From positions 434,001 through 498,000 of the forward strand of contig NZ_QURB01000001.1 in the NCBI RefSeq assembly GCF_003402975.1: a stretch of 64,000 bases of DNA. The letters run 5' to 3'. The notes under the pieces are model-generated. The model was given only the letters and a program-made list of their open reading frames with translations, had not been told where the DNA came from and made no database searches. Position numbers and translations under genes: made by a program. Below, piece by piece: positions 8,866 to 17,470 of this stretch. Source of the DNA: Brumimicrobium aurantiacum. GTDB lineage: Bacteria; Bacteroidota; Bacteroidia; Flavobacteriales_D; Crocinitomicaceae. Position 1 is the stretch's first letter; each line of letters opens with the position of its first letter.

Positions 8866-9692
8866 TTCAATTTGTGACGCATTAGCGAAGAAAACATCAG
8901 CATGAATTTTCTTTTATTAGAAATCCTCACCCTTTCGTTTAATATAATATCAGCTTTTGCGTTTTTAATTTTTGAAAATAACTTATAATAATAGATATAT
9001 GCCATATATGTTCCAAAACGTGCCGATTTTGGTAGTTTTTTTATTCCATTAAGCCCTTTTTTGAAGTCGATTTCAATGTCTTTTTCAATTTCCTTTTTTG
9101 TTTTATCGTCAAACCTTGTCATATCAACATTTGGGAAATATGAACGATCAAGCTCTTTATAATCCGCTTGTAAGTCTCTTAGGAAATTAATTTTTTGAAA
9201 AGCAGATCCCAAACTCATCGCTTCAGGTTTTAATCTTTGGTATTCTGTCTCGTCTCCTTTTAGAAACACCTTTAAACACATTAAACCAACAACTTCAGCA
9301 GAACCTAAAATATACTGTTCGTAATCGTCTTGATTGTAAGTTGATTTATCCAAATCCATTTCCATGCTATTCAAAAAACACGCTATCAAATCTGGTGTAA
9401 TATTATATTGATGAACTGTTTCTTGAAAGGAGTTTAAAATTGGGTTAAGCGAAATTCTTCGTTCAATGGCCAATTCGGTATCTTTTCTAAATTCCTTAAG
9501 CAGTTCTTCTTTCTCATAATCATGAAATGAATCAACAATTTCATCTGCCAGCCTTACAAAACCATAAATATTATAAATCGGCTGTTGAATATCTTTACTT
9601 AAAAATCTTATTCCTAACGAAAAGCTGGTACTGTACATCCTGGTTGCACATTTACTCATGTCGTTAGAAAGCTTATCAAATATTAATTTCAT
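8856..9692 (-). CDS. crtB: phytoene synthase
   Basis: A 278-residue squalene/phytoene synthase. It condenses two geranylgeranyl diphosphates to phytoene. Visible motifs: YSTSFSLGIRFL near the N-terminus, the first aspartate-rich motif DEIVD (about 68-72) and the second region FLRDLQADYKELDRSYFP (about 167-184). It sits between crtI (adjacent, no gap) and idi (10 bp overlap). A geranylgeranyl diphosphate synthase gene is not in the window and must lie elsewhere. Confidence 0.95.
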   Translation of the reverse strand: MKLIFDKLSNDMSKCATRMYSTSFSLGIRFLSKDIQQPIYNIYGFVRLADEIVDSFHDYEKEELLKEFRKDTELAIERRISLNPILNSFQETVHQYNITPDLIACFLNSMEMDLDKSTYNQDDYEQYILGSAEVVGLMCLKVFLKGDETEYQRLKPEAMSLGSAFQKINFLRDLQADYKELDRSYFPNVDMTRFDDKTKKEIEKDIEIDFKKGLNGIKKLPKSARFGTYMAYIYYYKLFSKIKNAKADIILNERVRISNKRKFMLMFSSLMRHKLNWI

Positions 9693-11177
9693 CTATAGTT
9701 TGTTAGTAAGTAGTCTTTTATTTATTTCTTCGGCCACAACCTTCCCCGAAATAATACTCGGCGGAACACCTGGTCCTGGAGTTGTTAATTGGCCTGTATA
9801 AAAAAGGTTTTTAATCTTCTTATTTATGATGCGAGGTTTCAAGAAAGCAGTTTGTCGAAGTGTGTTTGCTAATCCGTACGCATTCCCTTTAAACGCATGA
9901 TAATCTTCTTTAAAGTCAGTTAAGCAATAACTTCTTTTATAAACAATATGCGATTTGATTTCAGTATTTGTCTTCTCTTCCAAGCGCTGCAATATAATGT
10001 CAAAATATTGCTCACGTAAAGTTTCAGAGTCTTCCAAGTCTGGTGCAATAGGAATTAATAAAAACAAATTCTCCATTCCCTCAGGCGCAACGGAATCGTC
10101 CGTTTTGGAAGGACAACATGCATAAAACAATGGCTTAGAGGGCCACTGAGGATCTTTGTAAATTTCCTCTGCATGGTCACTAAAATCTTCATCAAAAAAC
10201 AGATTATGATGCAAAAGGTCGTCAATTTTTTTGTCAACTCCAAGATAAAACAGCAATGATGAGGGCGCCATCAAACGTTTATCCCAGTACTTTTCGGTAT
10301 AATTTGACTTTCCTTTAGCCAACATACGATCTGTATGATGGTAATCTGCTCCTGAAACGACGATATCTGTTTCGAAATCACCTTTTGTTGTATTAACGGA
10401 TTGAATTTTTCCATCCTGATAATTGAAAGTTTTCGCTTCACAGTCAGTGATAATTTTCACTCCTTCATTTTGTGCAATCGTCGCAAAAGCTTCGATGATT
10501 TTATGCATTCCTCCCATTGGATACCAAGTTCCCAATTTGATATCCGCATAATTCATTAAAGAATACAAGGCAGGAGTATCTTTTGGCATCGCGCCCAAAA
10601 ACAAAATAGGGAATTCAAGCAATTCTATGATTTTCGGATGCGAAAAATAGGTCTTGATATATTTTGTAAATGATGAAAACAGATGAAGCTTCAAAGTTCC
10701 TTTTACAATTCGCATATCCGCAAACTCTGTAATTTTCAAACTTGGTTTATGCACCAAATCATTCATTCCTACATCGTATTTATACGCTGCTTCTTTTAAA
10801 AACTGATCTAATTTTTTTGAAGACCCCGGTTCTAAAGCTTCAAACCAAGCATAAAAATCATCTATGTTGGCCGGCACATCATCATGCGAATCATCTTTCC
10901 AATACACACGGTAACTAGGATCTAAACGTTGCAGTCGATAAAAGTCTTGAGTTGTAAAACCGAAGTGATTGTAAAACTTTTCAAAAACTTCTGGCATCCA
11001 ATACCAACTCGGCCCCATATCGAAAGTAAAACCCTCTGAATTAAACTTTCGAGCACGACCACCAATGGAGGGGTTCTTCTCAATGACTGTAACTTCATGA
11101 CCTTCTTTGGCCAAATAACTCGCTGCAGACAATCCTGCAACTCCACTTCCTATAACGGTTACCTTGCGTTGATTCAT
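9693..11177 (-). CDS. crtI: phytoene desaturase (CrtI family)
   Basis: A 494-residue FAD-dependent desaturase that converts phytoene to lycopene (or neurosporene). The N-terminal dinucleotide motif is VIGSGVAGLSAASYLAKEG (residues 9-27) followed by EKNPSIGGRARKF. The C-terminal CrtI signature is FYTGQLTTPGPGVPPSIISG. The length is typical. The start shares its last base with the sigma factor stop (11177), so the two are translationally adjacent. No lycopene cyclase or hydroxylase gene follows in this operon; final pigment structure therefore depends on genes outside the window. Confidence 0.95.
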   Translation of the reverse strand: MNQRKVTVIGSGVAGLSAASYLAKEGHEVTVIEKNPSIGGRARKFNSEGFTFDMGPSWYWMPEVFEKFYNHFGFTTQDFYRLQRLDPSYRVYWKDDSHDDVPANIDDFYAWFEALEPGSSKKLDQFLKEAAYKYDVGMNDLVHKPSLKITEFADMRIVKGTLKLHLFSSFTKYIKTYFSHPKIIELLEFPILFLGAMPKDTPALYSLMNYADIKLGTWYPMGGMHKIIEAFATIAQNEGVKIITDCEAKTFNYQDGKIQSVNTTKGDFETDIVVSGADYHHTDRMLAKGKSNYTEKYWDKRLMAPSSLLFYLGVDKKIDDLLHHNLFFDEDFSDHAEEIYKDPQWPSKPLFYACCPSKTDDSVAPEGMENLFLLIPIAPDLEDSETLREQYFDIILQRLEEKTNTEIKSHIVYKRSYCLTDFKEDYHAFKGNAYGLANTLRQTAFLKPRIINKKIKNLFYTGQLTTPGPGVPPSIISGKVVAEEINKRLLTNKL

Positions 11178-11689
11178 TAATTATTGTAGTGTTTATAATC
11201 TGGTAGTAAATCCATTAACTGTTTACGGGCAATAAAAATTCGACTCTTCACTGTTCCCAATGGAATATCAAGTTTTTCAGCGATTTCTTTGTATTTATAC
11301 CCTAAATAATGAAGCTCGAATGGCTCTTTATATTCGCTACTCAATTTATCCAATTGTGCATTCACCTCATTATCTGTCATGTAATTATACGGAGAATCTC
11401 TGTTTTCTGTTGAATTATTTAGCAAAAATAAATCTGTTGAATTATCAAAGATTGTTTTAGAACGAACTTTTCTTCTGTATTGATTAATGAAAGTGTTCTT
11501 CATAATCGTAAAAATCCACGCTTTAAAATTTGTTTTTGGCTTGTAATAATCTTTATATCTTATCGCCTTTAACATCGTTTCCTGCGTTAAATCTTTCGCA
11601 TCCTCCATGTTTTTTGTGTAGTTCATCGCAAAAGCCAATAAATACGACTCCATTGATGTTAATGTATTATTGAATTCTAATGTTGACAT
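11177..11689 (-). CDS. ECF-type RNA polymerase sigma factor, carotenoid-linked
   Basis: A 170-residue sigma-70 family protein with region 2 (ESYLLAFAMNYTKNMEDAKD with LTQETMLKAIRYKDYY, about 13-50) and region 4 (DKLSSEYKEPFELHYLGYKYKEIAEKLDIPLGTVKSRIFIARKQL, about 115-160, paraphrased here as a HTH ending in GTVKSRI). It is the first gene of the crt operon and probably directs its transcription. Analogous gene pairs of a B12-binding MerR regulator and an ECF sigma factor (LitR/LitS in Streptomyces, CarH-type systems) control carotenoid genes by light. No anti-sigma factor gene is adjacent. Confidence 0.93.
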   Translation of the reverse strand: MSTLEFNNTLTSMESYLLAFAMNYTKNMEDAKDLTQETMLKAIRYKDYYKPKTNFKAWIFTIMKNTFINQYRRKVRSKTIFDNSTDLFLLNNSTENRDSPYNYMTDNEVNAQLDKLSSEYKEPFELHYLGYKYKEIAEKLDIPLGTVKSRIFIARKQLMDLLPDYKHYNN

Positions 11690-11737
11690 TTTCTATTTTG
11701 TTTAGTTTTCTACAATATTTATTAAACAAAACTGTGC

Positions 11738-11768
11738 CAAATGTATGCTTTTTACATAAAACATGCAA
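11738..11768 (-). promoter_or_regulatory. predicted Bacteroidota promoter of the sigma-crt-phr operon
   Basis: On the minus strand a TACATTTG box (11738-11745) fits the Bacteroidota -7 consensus TAnnTTTG. A TTG (11766-11768) lies 20 bp upstream and could be the -33 element. The spacer holds short ATGT-type direct repeats (ATGTTTTATGTAAA), a place where a CarH-like repressor could bind and block polymerase. The box is about 50 bp ahead of the sigma factor start codon. The promoter is read directly; the operator is inference. Confidence 0.5.
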
Positions 11769-11877
11769 CAACACTAAGAAACATTAGGCTTTAAAGTAGA
11801 AAAAAAGCATCAATCTGGGGAGTATAGATTACACAAAGAATCAAAACGAGGAGATAAACACACACTACATGTGGCAT

Positions 11878-12732
11878 TTATTCCCCAATCCAATCTTTTA
11901 CAGGGAAAATAATATCGTGTTCTGGCAATCCAAACTTATCAACAATGGAACCTCCCAGAAAAGAAGGAAGGTTAACTTCAACCAATAATTGATCTATGAA
12001 AGAGCGGTATTGATCTTTTGACATTCCAGAAACCAAAGAGACGACGATGTTTTTTGGATGAATAATAGAAAGGTGGTTTTTTAAATTAGTAATAGGCAAA
12101 CTTACCCCGAGGTATAGCGTTCGAAAACCTCTCTTTTTCAAAATATATTGGTAAAACAGCAAACTTATTTCATGAAATTCACCTTCAGGAGTAAACAATA
12201 CAGCATCTACCCTGCGCTTCTTCACCATTGGCAAACGATCAATCTCTACAATTAATTTCTGACGAATGATATTTGAAACGAAATGTTCTTGAAGCGGACT
12301 AATTGTTCCTACCATCCACAAAACACCAATCCTTTCAAGAAAGGTAATCATATAATTTCTATACACTGTTTCAAAACCTTCCTTTGTAATGGCCTTGTTC
12401 AATATCCTTTCAAAAGATTGACAATCTACATTAATCATCGATTGCACCAACAGACTCACCACAGCACTGCTCGATCCATCAACATCATAAATTTTCTTGA
12501 CCTTTTCAATTATCTCTGCTTCAGAAAGTTGAGCAATATGTGAAATCTTCACCCCATTTTCGTATAAAATCGCCACATTGAGTAACCTTACCAAATCTTG
12601 ATCACAATAACTCCTGATTTTTGTTGAAGTACGTTCTGGCTCTAAAAGCCCATAGCGCTTTTCCCACATACGAATTGTATGCGCTTTTATCCCTGTAAGG
12701 ATCGCTAAGTCTTTTATTTTAAAATCTGCCAT
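11878..12732 (-). CDS. CarH/LitR-like MerR regulator with B12-binding domain
   Basis: A 284-residue light-sensor-type repressor. Domains: MerR winged helix (about 1-70, IKDLAILTGIKAHTIRMWEK), a B12-binding helical cap (about 85-165) and a Rossmann-like cobalamin domain (about 172-284). The cap contains the W-x9-EH motif that contacts adenosylcobalamin in CarH/LitR (W139, E149, H150). The lower axial ligand motif E-x-H-x-x-G reads E185-F-H187-E-I-S190, so His is kept but Gly is Ser. In the family, adenosylcobalamin drives tetramer formation and DNA binding in the dark, and light breaks the Co-C bond. It precedes the sigma-crt operon on the same strand with a 188 bp gap, fitting a regulator of that operon. 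Confidence 0.9.
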   Translation of the reverse strand: MADFKIKDLAILTGIKAHTIRMWEKRYGLLEPERTSTKIRSYCDQDLVRLLNVAILYENGVKISHIAQLSEAEIIEKVKKIYDVDGSSSAVVSLLVQSMINVDCQSFERILNKAITKEGFETVYRNYMITFLERIGVLWMVGTISPLQEHFVSNIIRQKLIVEIDRLPMVKKRRVDAVLFTPEGEFHEISLLFYQYILKKRGFRTLYLGVSLPITNLKNHLSIIHPKNIVVSLVSGMSKDQYRSFIDQLLVEVNLPSFLGGSIVDKFGLPEHDIIFPVKDWIGE

Positions 12733-12859
12733 ACAAAAACAACAGCAAAGGGTGAAAATAGTTCAGAAAATTACTTCTCTATACTTTGAATAATTCAAAA
12801 TACGAAGGATCAAAGTTAGTAAAATAATAGTATACTCTGTAAACCAAATTACACCTACA

Positions 12860-12896
12860 ATACGCTATGCGTATATTATCAAGTTCTACATAGAAC
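12860..12896. promoter_or_regulatory. two adjacent short inverted repeats
   Basis: Two inverted repeats lie in tandem: ATACGC-TAT-GCGTAT (12860-12874) and GTTCTA-CA-TAGAAC (12883-12896), both with perfect arms. They sit between the epimerase stop and the start of the CarH-like regulator, both on the minus strand. No strong U-tract follows on either strand, so a protein-binding operator for the regulator gene is as likely as a terminator. Confidence 0.4.
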
Positions 12897-12970
12897 CAGG
12901 CACATTAAAAAAACAGCAAACTTACCTTAATAAATTTACACGCCTTAAAAGAGTTTAAGTCAAAGACAGA

Positions 12971-13918
12971 CTACAAATTGTTTAATTCTCGATACAAAGG
13001 TGAGGCAATAACTCTTTTCATCCCTTCATCTAGTGAAAGGAATTCTCGATTCAACAAACTTCTTACATTTTCAGCACAAGGTTGTCTTCGCGTCATATCC
13101 CCCTCTTTTAATGGTGGTAGAAATACAATTTTAGACTTTGACTCTGTTTGTTTGATCACAGACTTCGCCAAATCAAGAATCGTTGTCTCCTTGTCGTTCC
13201 CGACATTTACCACGTCATTAATGAATTTATTTTCCTCAAAAGCGGTGATACAAGCATCGATATTATCATCTACATGACAGAAAGTTCTCGTTTGTGAACC
13301 ATCTCCATATATTGTAATATCCTTATGACTCAAAGCTTGCTTAATAAACTTACTCATTACAAAATCTGGACTTTGCTTTGGACCATAAGTATTAAAGAAT
13401 CGGAAAATAGTATACTCTAAATTATAGGCTTGAAAATAAGATCGGCAGTAAGCCTCACCAAGATTCTTTACAATTGCATAAGGTAATTTCGAGTTCAATG
13501 GAGTTGTTAATTCACGTTGTGGCAACTCAACAGGTTCCCCATACACTTCTGATGAAGAAGAGAAGAATATTCTTTTAACCTTTGTTTCAGCACTCAATTT
13601 AAAGATGTGATTCAAGCCTTCGATGTCTTCCAATACTGACAAGGGATGATCGGTAGTTCGCTTCACTCCAACCACAGCAGCATAATGAAAAACATAATCA
13701 AATTTCGTAGCATCGAAAATCGCTTTCATTTGCTCGTAATTATTACAATCGCCCTCAATAAACTGATAATTATCGTATTGGCTTTTGGTAATCTTCAATG
13801 GATGACCTGTCAAAAAATTATCCACTGCTACGATATTGTAGTTTGGATTTTCTGCAAGTTTATCTGTTAGGCAGCTAGGAATAAAACCCGCTCCTCCTGT
13901 CACAAGTATATTGATCAT
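12971..13918 (-). CDS. NAD-dependent epimerase/dehydratase (extended SDR)
   Basis: A 315-residue nucleotide-sugar SDR enzyme. The catalytic Tyr/Lys pair is PYAIVKN (Y147, K151) with upstream SSSEVYGEP, as in UDP-glucose 4-epimerases and dTDP-glucose or UDP-glucuronate dehydratases/decarboxylases. The NAD-binding motif reads TGGAGFIPS (7-15): the third glycine of the usual TGxxGxxG is P14, which is unusual. The start ATG at 13918 puts the first beta strand at the N-terminus; an in-frame upstream codon at 13939 would add seven residues without homology. It likely supplies a sugar nucleotide for the surface glycan genes that follow at 15.7-33 kb. Confidence 0.87.
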   Translation of the reverse strand: MINILVTGGAGFIPSCLTDKLAENPNYNIVAVDNFLTGHPLKITKSQYDNYQFIEGDCNNYEQMKAIFDATKFDYVFHYAAVVGVKRTTDHPLSVLEDIEGLNHIFKLSAETKVKRIFFSSSSEVYGEPVELPQRELTTPLNSKLPYAIVKNLGEAYCRSYFQAYNLEYTIFRFFNTYGPKQSPDFVMSKFIKQALSHKDITIYGDGSQTRTFCHVDDNIDACITAFEENKFINDVVNVGNDKETTILDLAKSVIKQTESKSKIVFLPPLKEGDMTRRQPCAENVRSLLNREFLSLDEGMKRVIASPLYRELNNL

Positions 13919-14134
13919 GGTATTAAGTCTATAAAACAAGGAATTAAGCAGGTAAAGTTAGGAATTAAATCTCAGATTGTTAAAAATCTAATGATTATAT
14001 TCATATTAACTTTTCTTTCTCTTCAGAAATAAAACTGCTTTTCACATGCCAAATCATTTTATCCCTTAACCATTTATTAGAGAAGTTTCTTTGTCTTTCA
14101 TAAACAGGCTGCCTCTTTCTCCAAATAGAAAATC

Positions 14135-14170
14135 AAAAAGTGGAGTAAAGAACTAAGCTCACTCCACTTT
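14135..14170 (-). terminator. intrinsic terminator after the pappalysin-like protease
   Basis: A 10-bp perfect stem, AAAGTGGAGT (14137-14146) with ACTCCACTTT (14161-14170), followed on the minus strand by a short T run. It starts 45 bp beyond the protease stop codon. Confidence 0.75.
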
Positions 14171-14215
14171 CAAATATTTAACCAAGTTTATTTCGACTAA
14201 GCCAGCTCCTAAAAT

Positions 14216-15529
14216 CTAATGCTTAATGAATTTTTGAACTGTTGTAATTCCGGCATTATTATTCACCTTTACAAAGTAAACTCCATTATTCAATCCTTCA
14301 ACATTAAGTTTTACGAACTGATTTCCTCCTTCATCGGTCAATAAAACCTGACCTTGCGTGTTAAACACCTCAACCTTTTCAATTTGACCATTGTCTATTT
14401 CCACATGCAATGTACTGCGTGTAGGATTGGGATAAATCGAAGCGCTTAACTCCTCTTTAATAACTGATGCAGGATTATTGTAAGCCAAGTCATAACGCTG
14501 GTTTTCCAATACACCATGCATCAAGGCTACCTGACCTTTCGTAAATGAATTCTGACAAGTTTCATCAGAATAATCCATATAGTTTTCTAACATATCTGGC
14601 AAATCAACACCGTTGATTACATCCACACAACTATTCATTGTGGTATCGCACCCATCTGATTGATCTGTTGCATTTGGTGTATCATCAATTCCATCTTGAC
14701 TAGAACAATCACCATCACCCCAAATATGACGCAACCCTAAATAATGTCCAACCTCATGAGACAATGTTCTCCCTAACACCTCATGATTATTTCCAGGTCC
14801 TAACAATAAATCATTAGGATTATTGGCTCCAAAGGCTTGATATTGTACAACCACACCATCACCTAAATTTCCAACTCCACCTGCAGGCCAATTAGATAAA
14901 TTCGAAGGTGGCGTTGCATACCCCAATAACAATGTGAAGCCTGAAATCTCCATATTACACACCCAAATATTAATGTAACGACTTTGGTCCCACGGATCGA
15001 TTCCGCCATCAGCGGTTGACTTCACTTCTTCTAAGCTCGAAAAATCACCAGTAAACAATCCGATATCACCAAATGTATATTGCGATGTTTGTGTCCTTGT
15101 AATTCCTGTGGTAGGATTTCCATTTGGATCTACTTGAGCCAAAACAAATTCAATTTTTGGACTACCAGCTACATCAGCAAAATCAGTACGCATATTGACT
15201 GTATCTGGATTCAATCGATTATAATCTTGATTTAAAGTTTCAATTTGATTATAGATTATACTGTCGTGAATATTTTGCTCTGGAGTTGACGGATCGTAAA
15301 CCACATGTACAACAACCGGCAACTTGTATTCAGCTTCAGGACCTTTTGTCGCAGCACTGTTTTTTGCAATTTCAAACTGCTCCTCAACATGTGCTGCATA
15401 ACCAGGATTTTGTTCCTCTTGCCATTCAATGTATTGATGTGATAAACATTGTTCAACAGCTGTTGGATCATGCTGGGCAAATGCCATTCCAGCAAAAAGG
15501 GACAGCCCAAAAAGTATAACTTTCTTCAT
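14216..15529 (-). CDS. secreted pappalysin-like zinc metalloprotease (M43) with T9SS sorting domain
   Basis: A 437-residue exported protease. It begins with a signal peptide (MKKVILFGLSLFAGMAFAQ), has the metzincin zinc motif HEVGHYLGLRH (HExxHxxGxxH) near residue 260, a disulfide-rich insert and a Met-turn region LENYMDYSDETC. The C-terminus is a type A T9SS sorting domain (SIYPNPTRSTLHVEI ... TVQKFIKH), so it should cross the outer membrane by T9SS. Substrates are probably extracellular proteins. The ATG at 15529 is chosen because the longer frame only adds a TTG-initiated three-codon extension. It is monocistronic with a clear terminator. Confidence 0.92.
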   Translation of the reverse strand: MKKVILFGLSLFAGMAFAQHDPTAVEQCLSHQYIEWQEEQNPGYAAHVEEQFEIAKNSAATKGPEAEYKLPVVVHVVYDPSTPEQNIHDSIIYNQIETLNQDYNRLNPDTVNMRTDFADVAGSPKIEFVLAQVDPNGNPTTGITRTQTSQYTFGDIGLFTGDFSSLEEVKSTADGGIDPWDQSRYINIWVCNMEISGFTLLLGYATPPSNLSNWPAGGVGNLGDGVVVQYQAFGANNPNDLLLGPGNNHEVLGRTLSHEVGHYLGLRHIWGDGDCSSQDGIDDTPNATDQSDGCDTTMNSCVDVINGVDLPDMLENYMDYSDETCQNSFTKGQVALMHGVLENQRYDLAYNNPASVIKEELSASIYPNPTRSTLHVEIDNGQIEKVEVFNTQGQVLLTDEGGNQFVKLNVEGLNNGVYFVKVNNNAGITTVQKFIKH

Positions 15530-15710
15530 AGTGCTCAATTAAAATAAAATTTGAATAAACGTAAATATAGAGAAAAGACTGCAGTACTCTCTACAATTTT
15601 ATTGAGCGGGTGGAATGAGGGATGAATGGGGATTTGTTGGAATAGAAAACCTTTTAATTAAAATGTTTTTTAAATTTGGTCAATTAGAAATACAATAAAC
15701 TTAGCACCCT

Positions 15711-16601
15711 ATGATTCGTAACTTTTTATTTCATCGTGTACATCCACAACGTGATCCATTATGGGACCCCATGGATTTAGCTCTATTCGATAAATGTATA
15801 CAATACATTGCAAAAAAATATGAAGTGGTTTTGTTTGAAGATTTGGCAAAAGACAAAAGTGCACTTTCTAAGAAAAATAAATTTGCAACCATTATGTTTG
15901 ATGATGGATATAAAGACAATTTCGAATATGCACTACCCATTTTAGAAAAATATAAAGTAAAGGCTTCTTTTTATGTTGTAACTGACTGTATTGACAAAAA
16001 TGTTCCAACGTGGACTCATGTATTAGAACATTCTTTTCAAGCTACACAAATAAAAAATCTTGAACTCCCTTTCGATATTTTACCTAAAGAACTTCAATCT
16101 AAATCATTTTTAAACGATGAGGATAAATTAAAGTTTGCGGCTCAATTAAAACCTTTTTTAAAAACAATACCACACCAAAAAAGAGAGGAAATTCTTTTAA
16201 GTATTGAAAAACAATTCAACGATGTGGAACCTCCTAAATTAATGATGAATTGGGAAGAAGTAAGAGCATTGAAAGAAAGAGGTCATTACATTGGAAGCCA
16301 TTCTGTAACACATAGCATGCTAGGAACAATGGAGCATGAAGGTGATATTGAAAAAGAATTACAAGAATCTGGCAATCGAATAAAAGAAGAACTTGGTTAC
16401 TTCCCAACAACCATTTCTTATCCTATTGGGAGTTTTGATGAAAGGATTAAAAAATTAAGTAAAAAAGTTGGCTATTCTATTGGATTGGCTGTAAAACAAG
16501 ACACTTTTAACCCCAACACAGAAGATTTATTGAAGTCTCTAGAATTGAATTATATAATGAAGCCTGGTGGAAAACAAAACTTAGAATTTCAAACAAATTA
16601 G
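15711..16601 (+). CDS. polysaccharide deacetylase family protein (NodB/CE4)
   Basis: A 296-residue protein with the CE4 metal motif beginning MFDDGYKDNFEYALP (first Asp of the catalytic set), the SFYVV strand, and the second motif GSHSVTHSML (metal His residues). A late TISYPIGSFDERI segment provides the usual Arg/Pro region. No signal peptide is seen, so it is cytoplasmic or membrane-associated, and probably acts on N-acetyl or N-formyl groups of sugar intermediates. It is followed 28 bp later by a formyltransferase-like gene on the same strand; together they suggest sugar modification. Confidence 0.88.
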   Translation: MIRNFLFHRVHPQRDPLWDPMDLALFDKCIQYIAKKYEVVLFEDLAKDKSALSKKNKFATIMFDDGYKDNFEYALPILEKYKVKASFYVVTDCIDKNVPTWTHVLEHSFQATQIKNLELPFDILPKELQSKSFLNDEDKLKFAAQLKPFLKTIPHQKREEILLSIEKQFNDVEPPKLMMNWEEVRALKERGHYIGSHSVTHSMLGTMEHEGDIEKELQESGNRIKEELGYFPTTISYPIGSFDERIKKLSKKVGYSIGLAVKQDTFNPNTEDLLKSLELNYIMKPGGKQNLEFQTN

Positions 16602-16629
16602 AGCAAATTAAAAAACTAATTCGATACAG

Positions 16630-17409
16630 ATGAAAATAGTACTATGGTTGGGAAACGAACCTAATCAAAAAGCATTAGCTAGCAAAATGGCTGTACAGTT
16701 TGATGTTGTTGGGATTGTAACAGAAACAAGAAAACAACAACGAAAGATTACTGTTCAAAAAATTAAACATTCAATTATTGAAAGGCTATTTCTATCGTCT
16801 ATTAATAAGGCATGGTGGGGTTTGCAAAACTACTATCAAAAATATTATTCAAATTTTCCAGAAATTGCACGTTTAGATATTGAGAATATTAATTCTAATG
16901 AGGCTGAGCAATTCACTAGAAACCTAAAACCAGATTTGATTATTGTTTCAGGAACAAGACTTATAAAAAAAGAAATGCTTTCCATACCTGTAAAGCATGG
17001 CATTTTAAACCTACACACTGGCTTATCGCCCTATATTAAAAGTGGGCCAAACTGCACCAACTGGTGTATCGCAACAAAACAATTTCACTTGGTAGGAAAT
17101 ACGATTATGTGGATTGATGAAGGTATTGACTCTGGTAATATTGTAACGACCGAACAAACAGACATAGATTGGGAGCAATCACTTTTGGATATCCATATTA
17201 ATGTAATGGAACACGCACATAATTTGTACTTAAAAGCTGTTAATTTCATTCAAGTAGGCGGAAGGTCAAATGTTGCTCAAAAAGAGATAGGAGAAGGAAA
17301 AACCAATTATACTAAAGAATGGGGATTAAAACAGAAGATTCAGCTACTCAAAAACTTGAAACAAGTACGAAAAATGAACAAAGAAAATATTACCGAAAAA
17401 AAAAAATAA
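16630..17409 (+). CDS. formyltransferase-family protein
   Basis: A 259-residue protein with the formyl transferase core: LKPDLIIVSGTRLIKKEML, then GILNLHTGLSPYIKSGPNC (the N-x-H-x-G catalytic region) and NTIMWIDEGIDSGNIV with the conserved D. Family members use 10-formyl-tetrahydrofolate to formylate Met-tRNA, GAR or sugar amines. Here the location between a polysaccharide deacetylase and a glycan locus containing two sugar 4-aminotransferases suggests an amino-sugar N-formyltransferase. The C-terminus is basic and short compared with Fmt. Its exact acceptor is unknown. Confidence 0.82.
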   Translation: MKIVLWLGNEPNQKALASKMAVQFDVVGIVTETRKQQRKITVQKIKHSIIERLFLSSINKAWWGLQNYYQKYYSNFPEIARLDIENINSNEAEQFTRNLKPDLIIVSGTRLIKKEMLSIPVKHGILNLHTGLSPYIKSGPNCTNWCIATKQFHLVGNTIMWIDEGIDSGNIVTTEQTDIDWEQSLLDIHINVMEHAHNLYLKAVNFIQVGGRSNVAQKEIGEGKTNYTKEWGLKQKIQLLKNLKQVRKMNKENITEKKK

Positions 17410-17470
17410 AGTTCAAATAGTGAAAATTGAGTTGGATTAATTTATGATACTCCCCAATAGTTGGACAACT

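Noticed and set aside
14002-14133. Open minus-strand stretch reading WRKRQPVYERQRNFSNKW
   Set aside because: It has no start codon, is preceded by a TGA, and overlaps the terminator of the protease gene; no family match. Could be a gene remnant but too weak to call.
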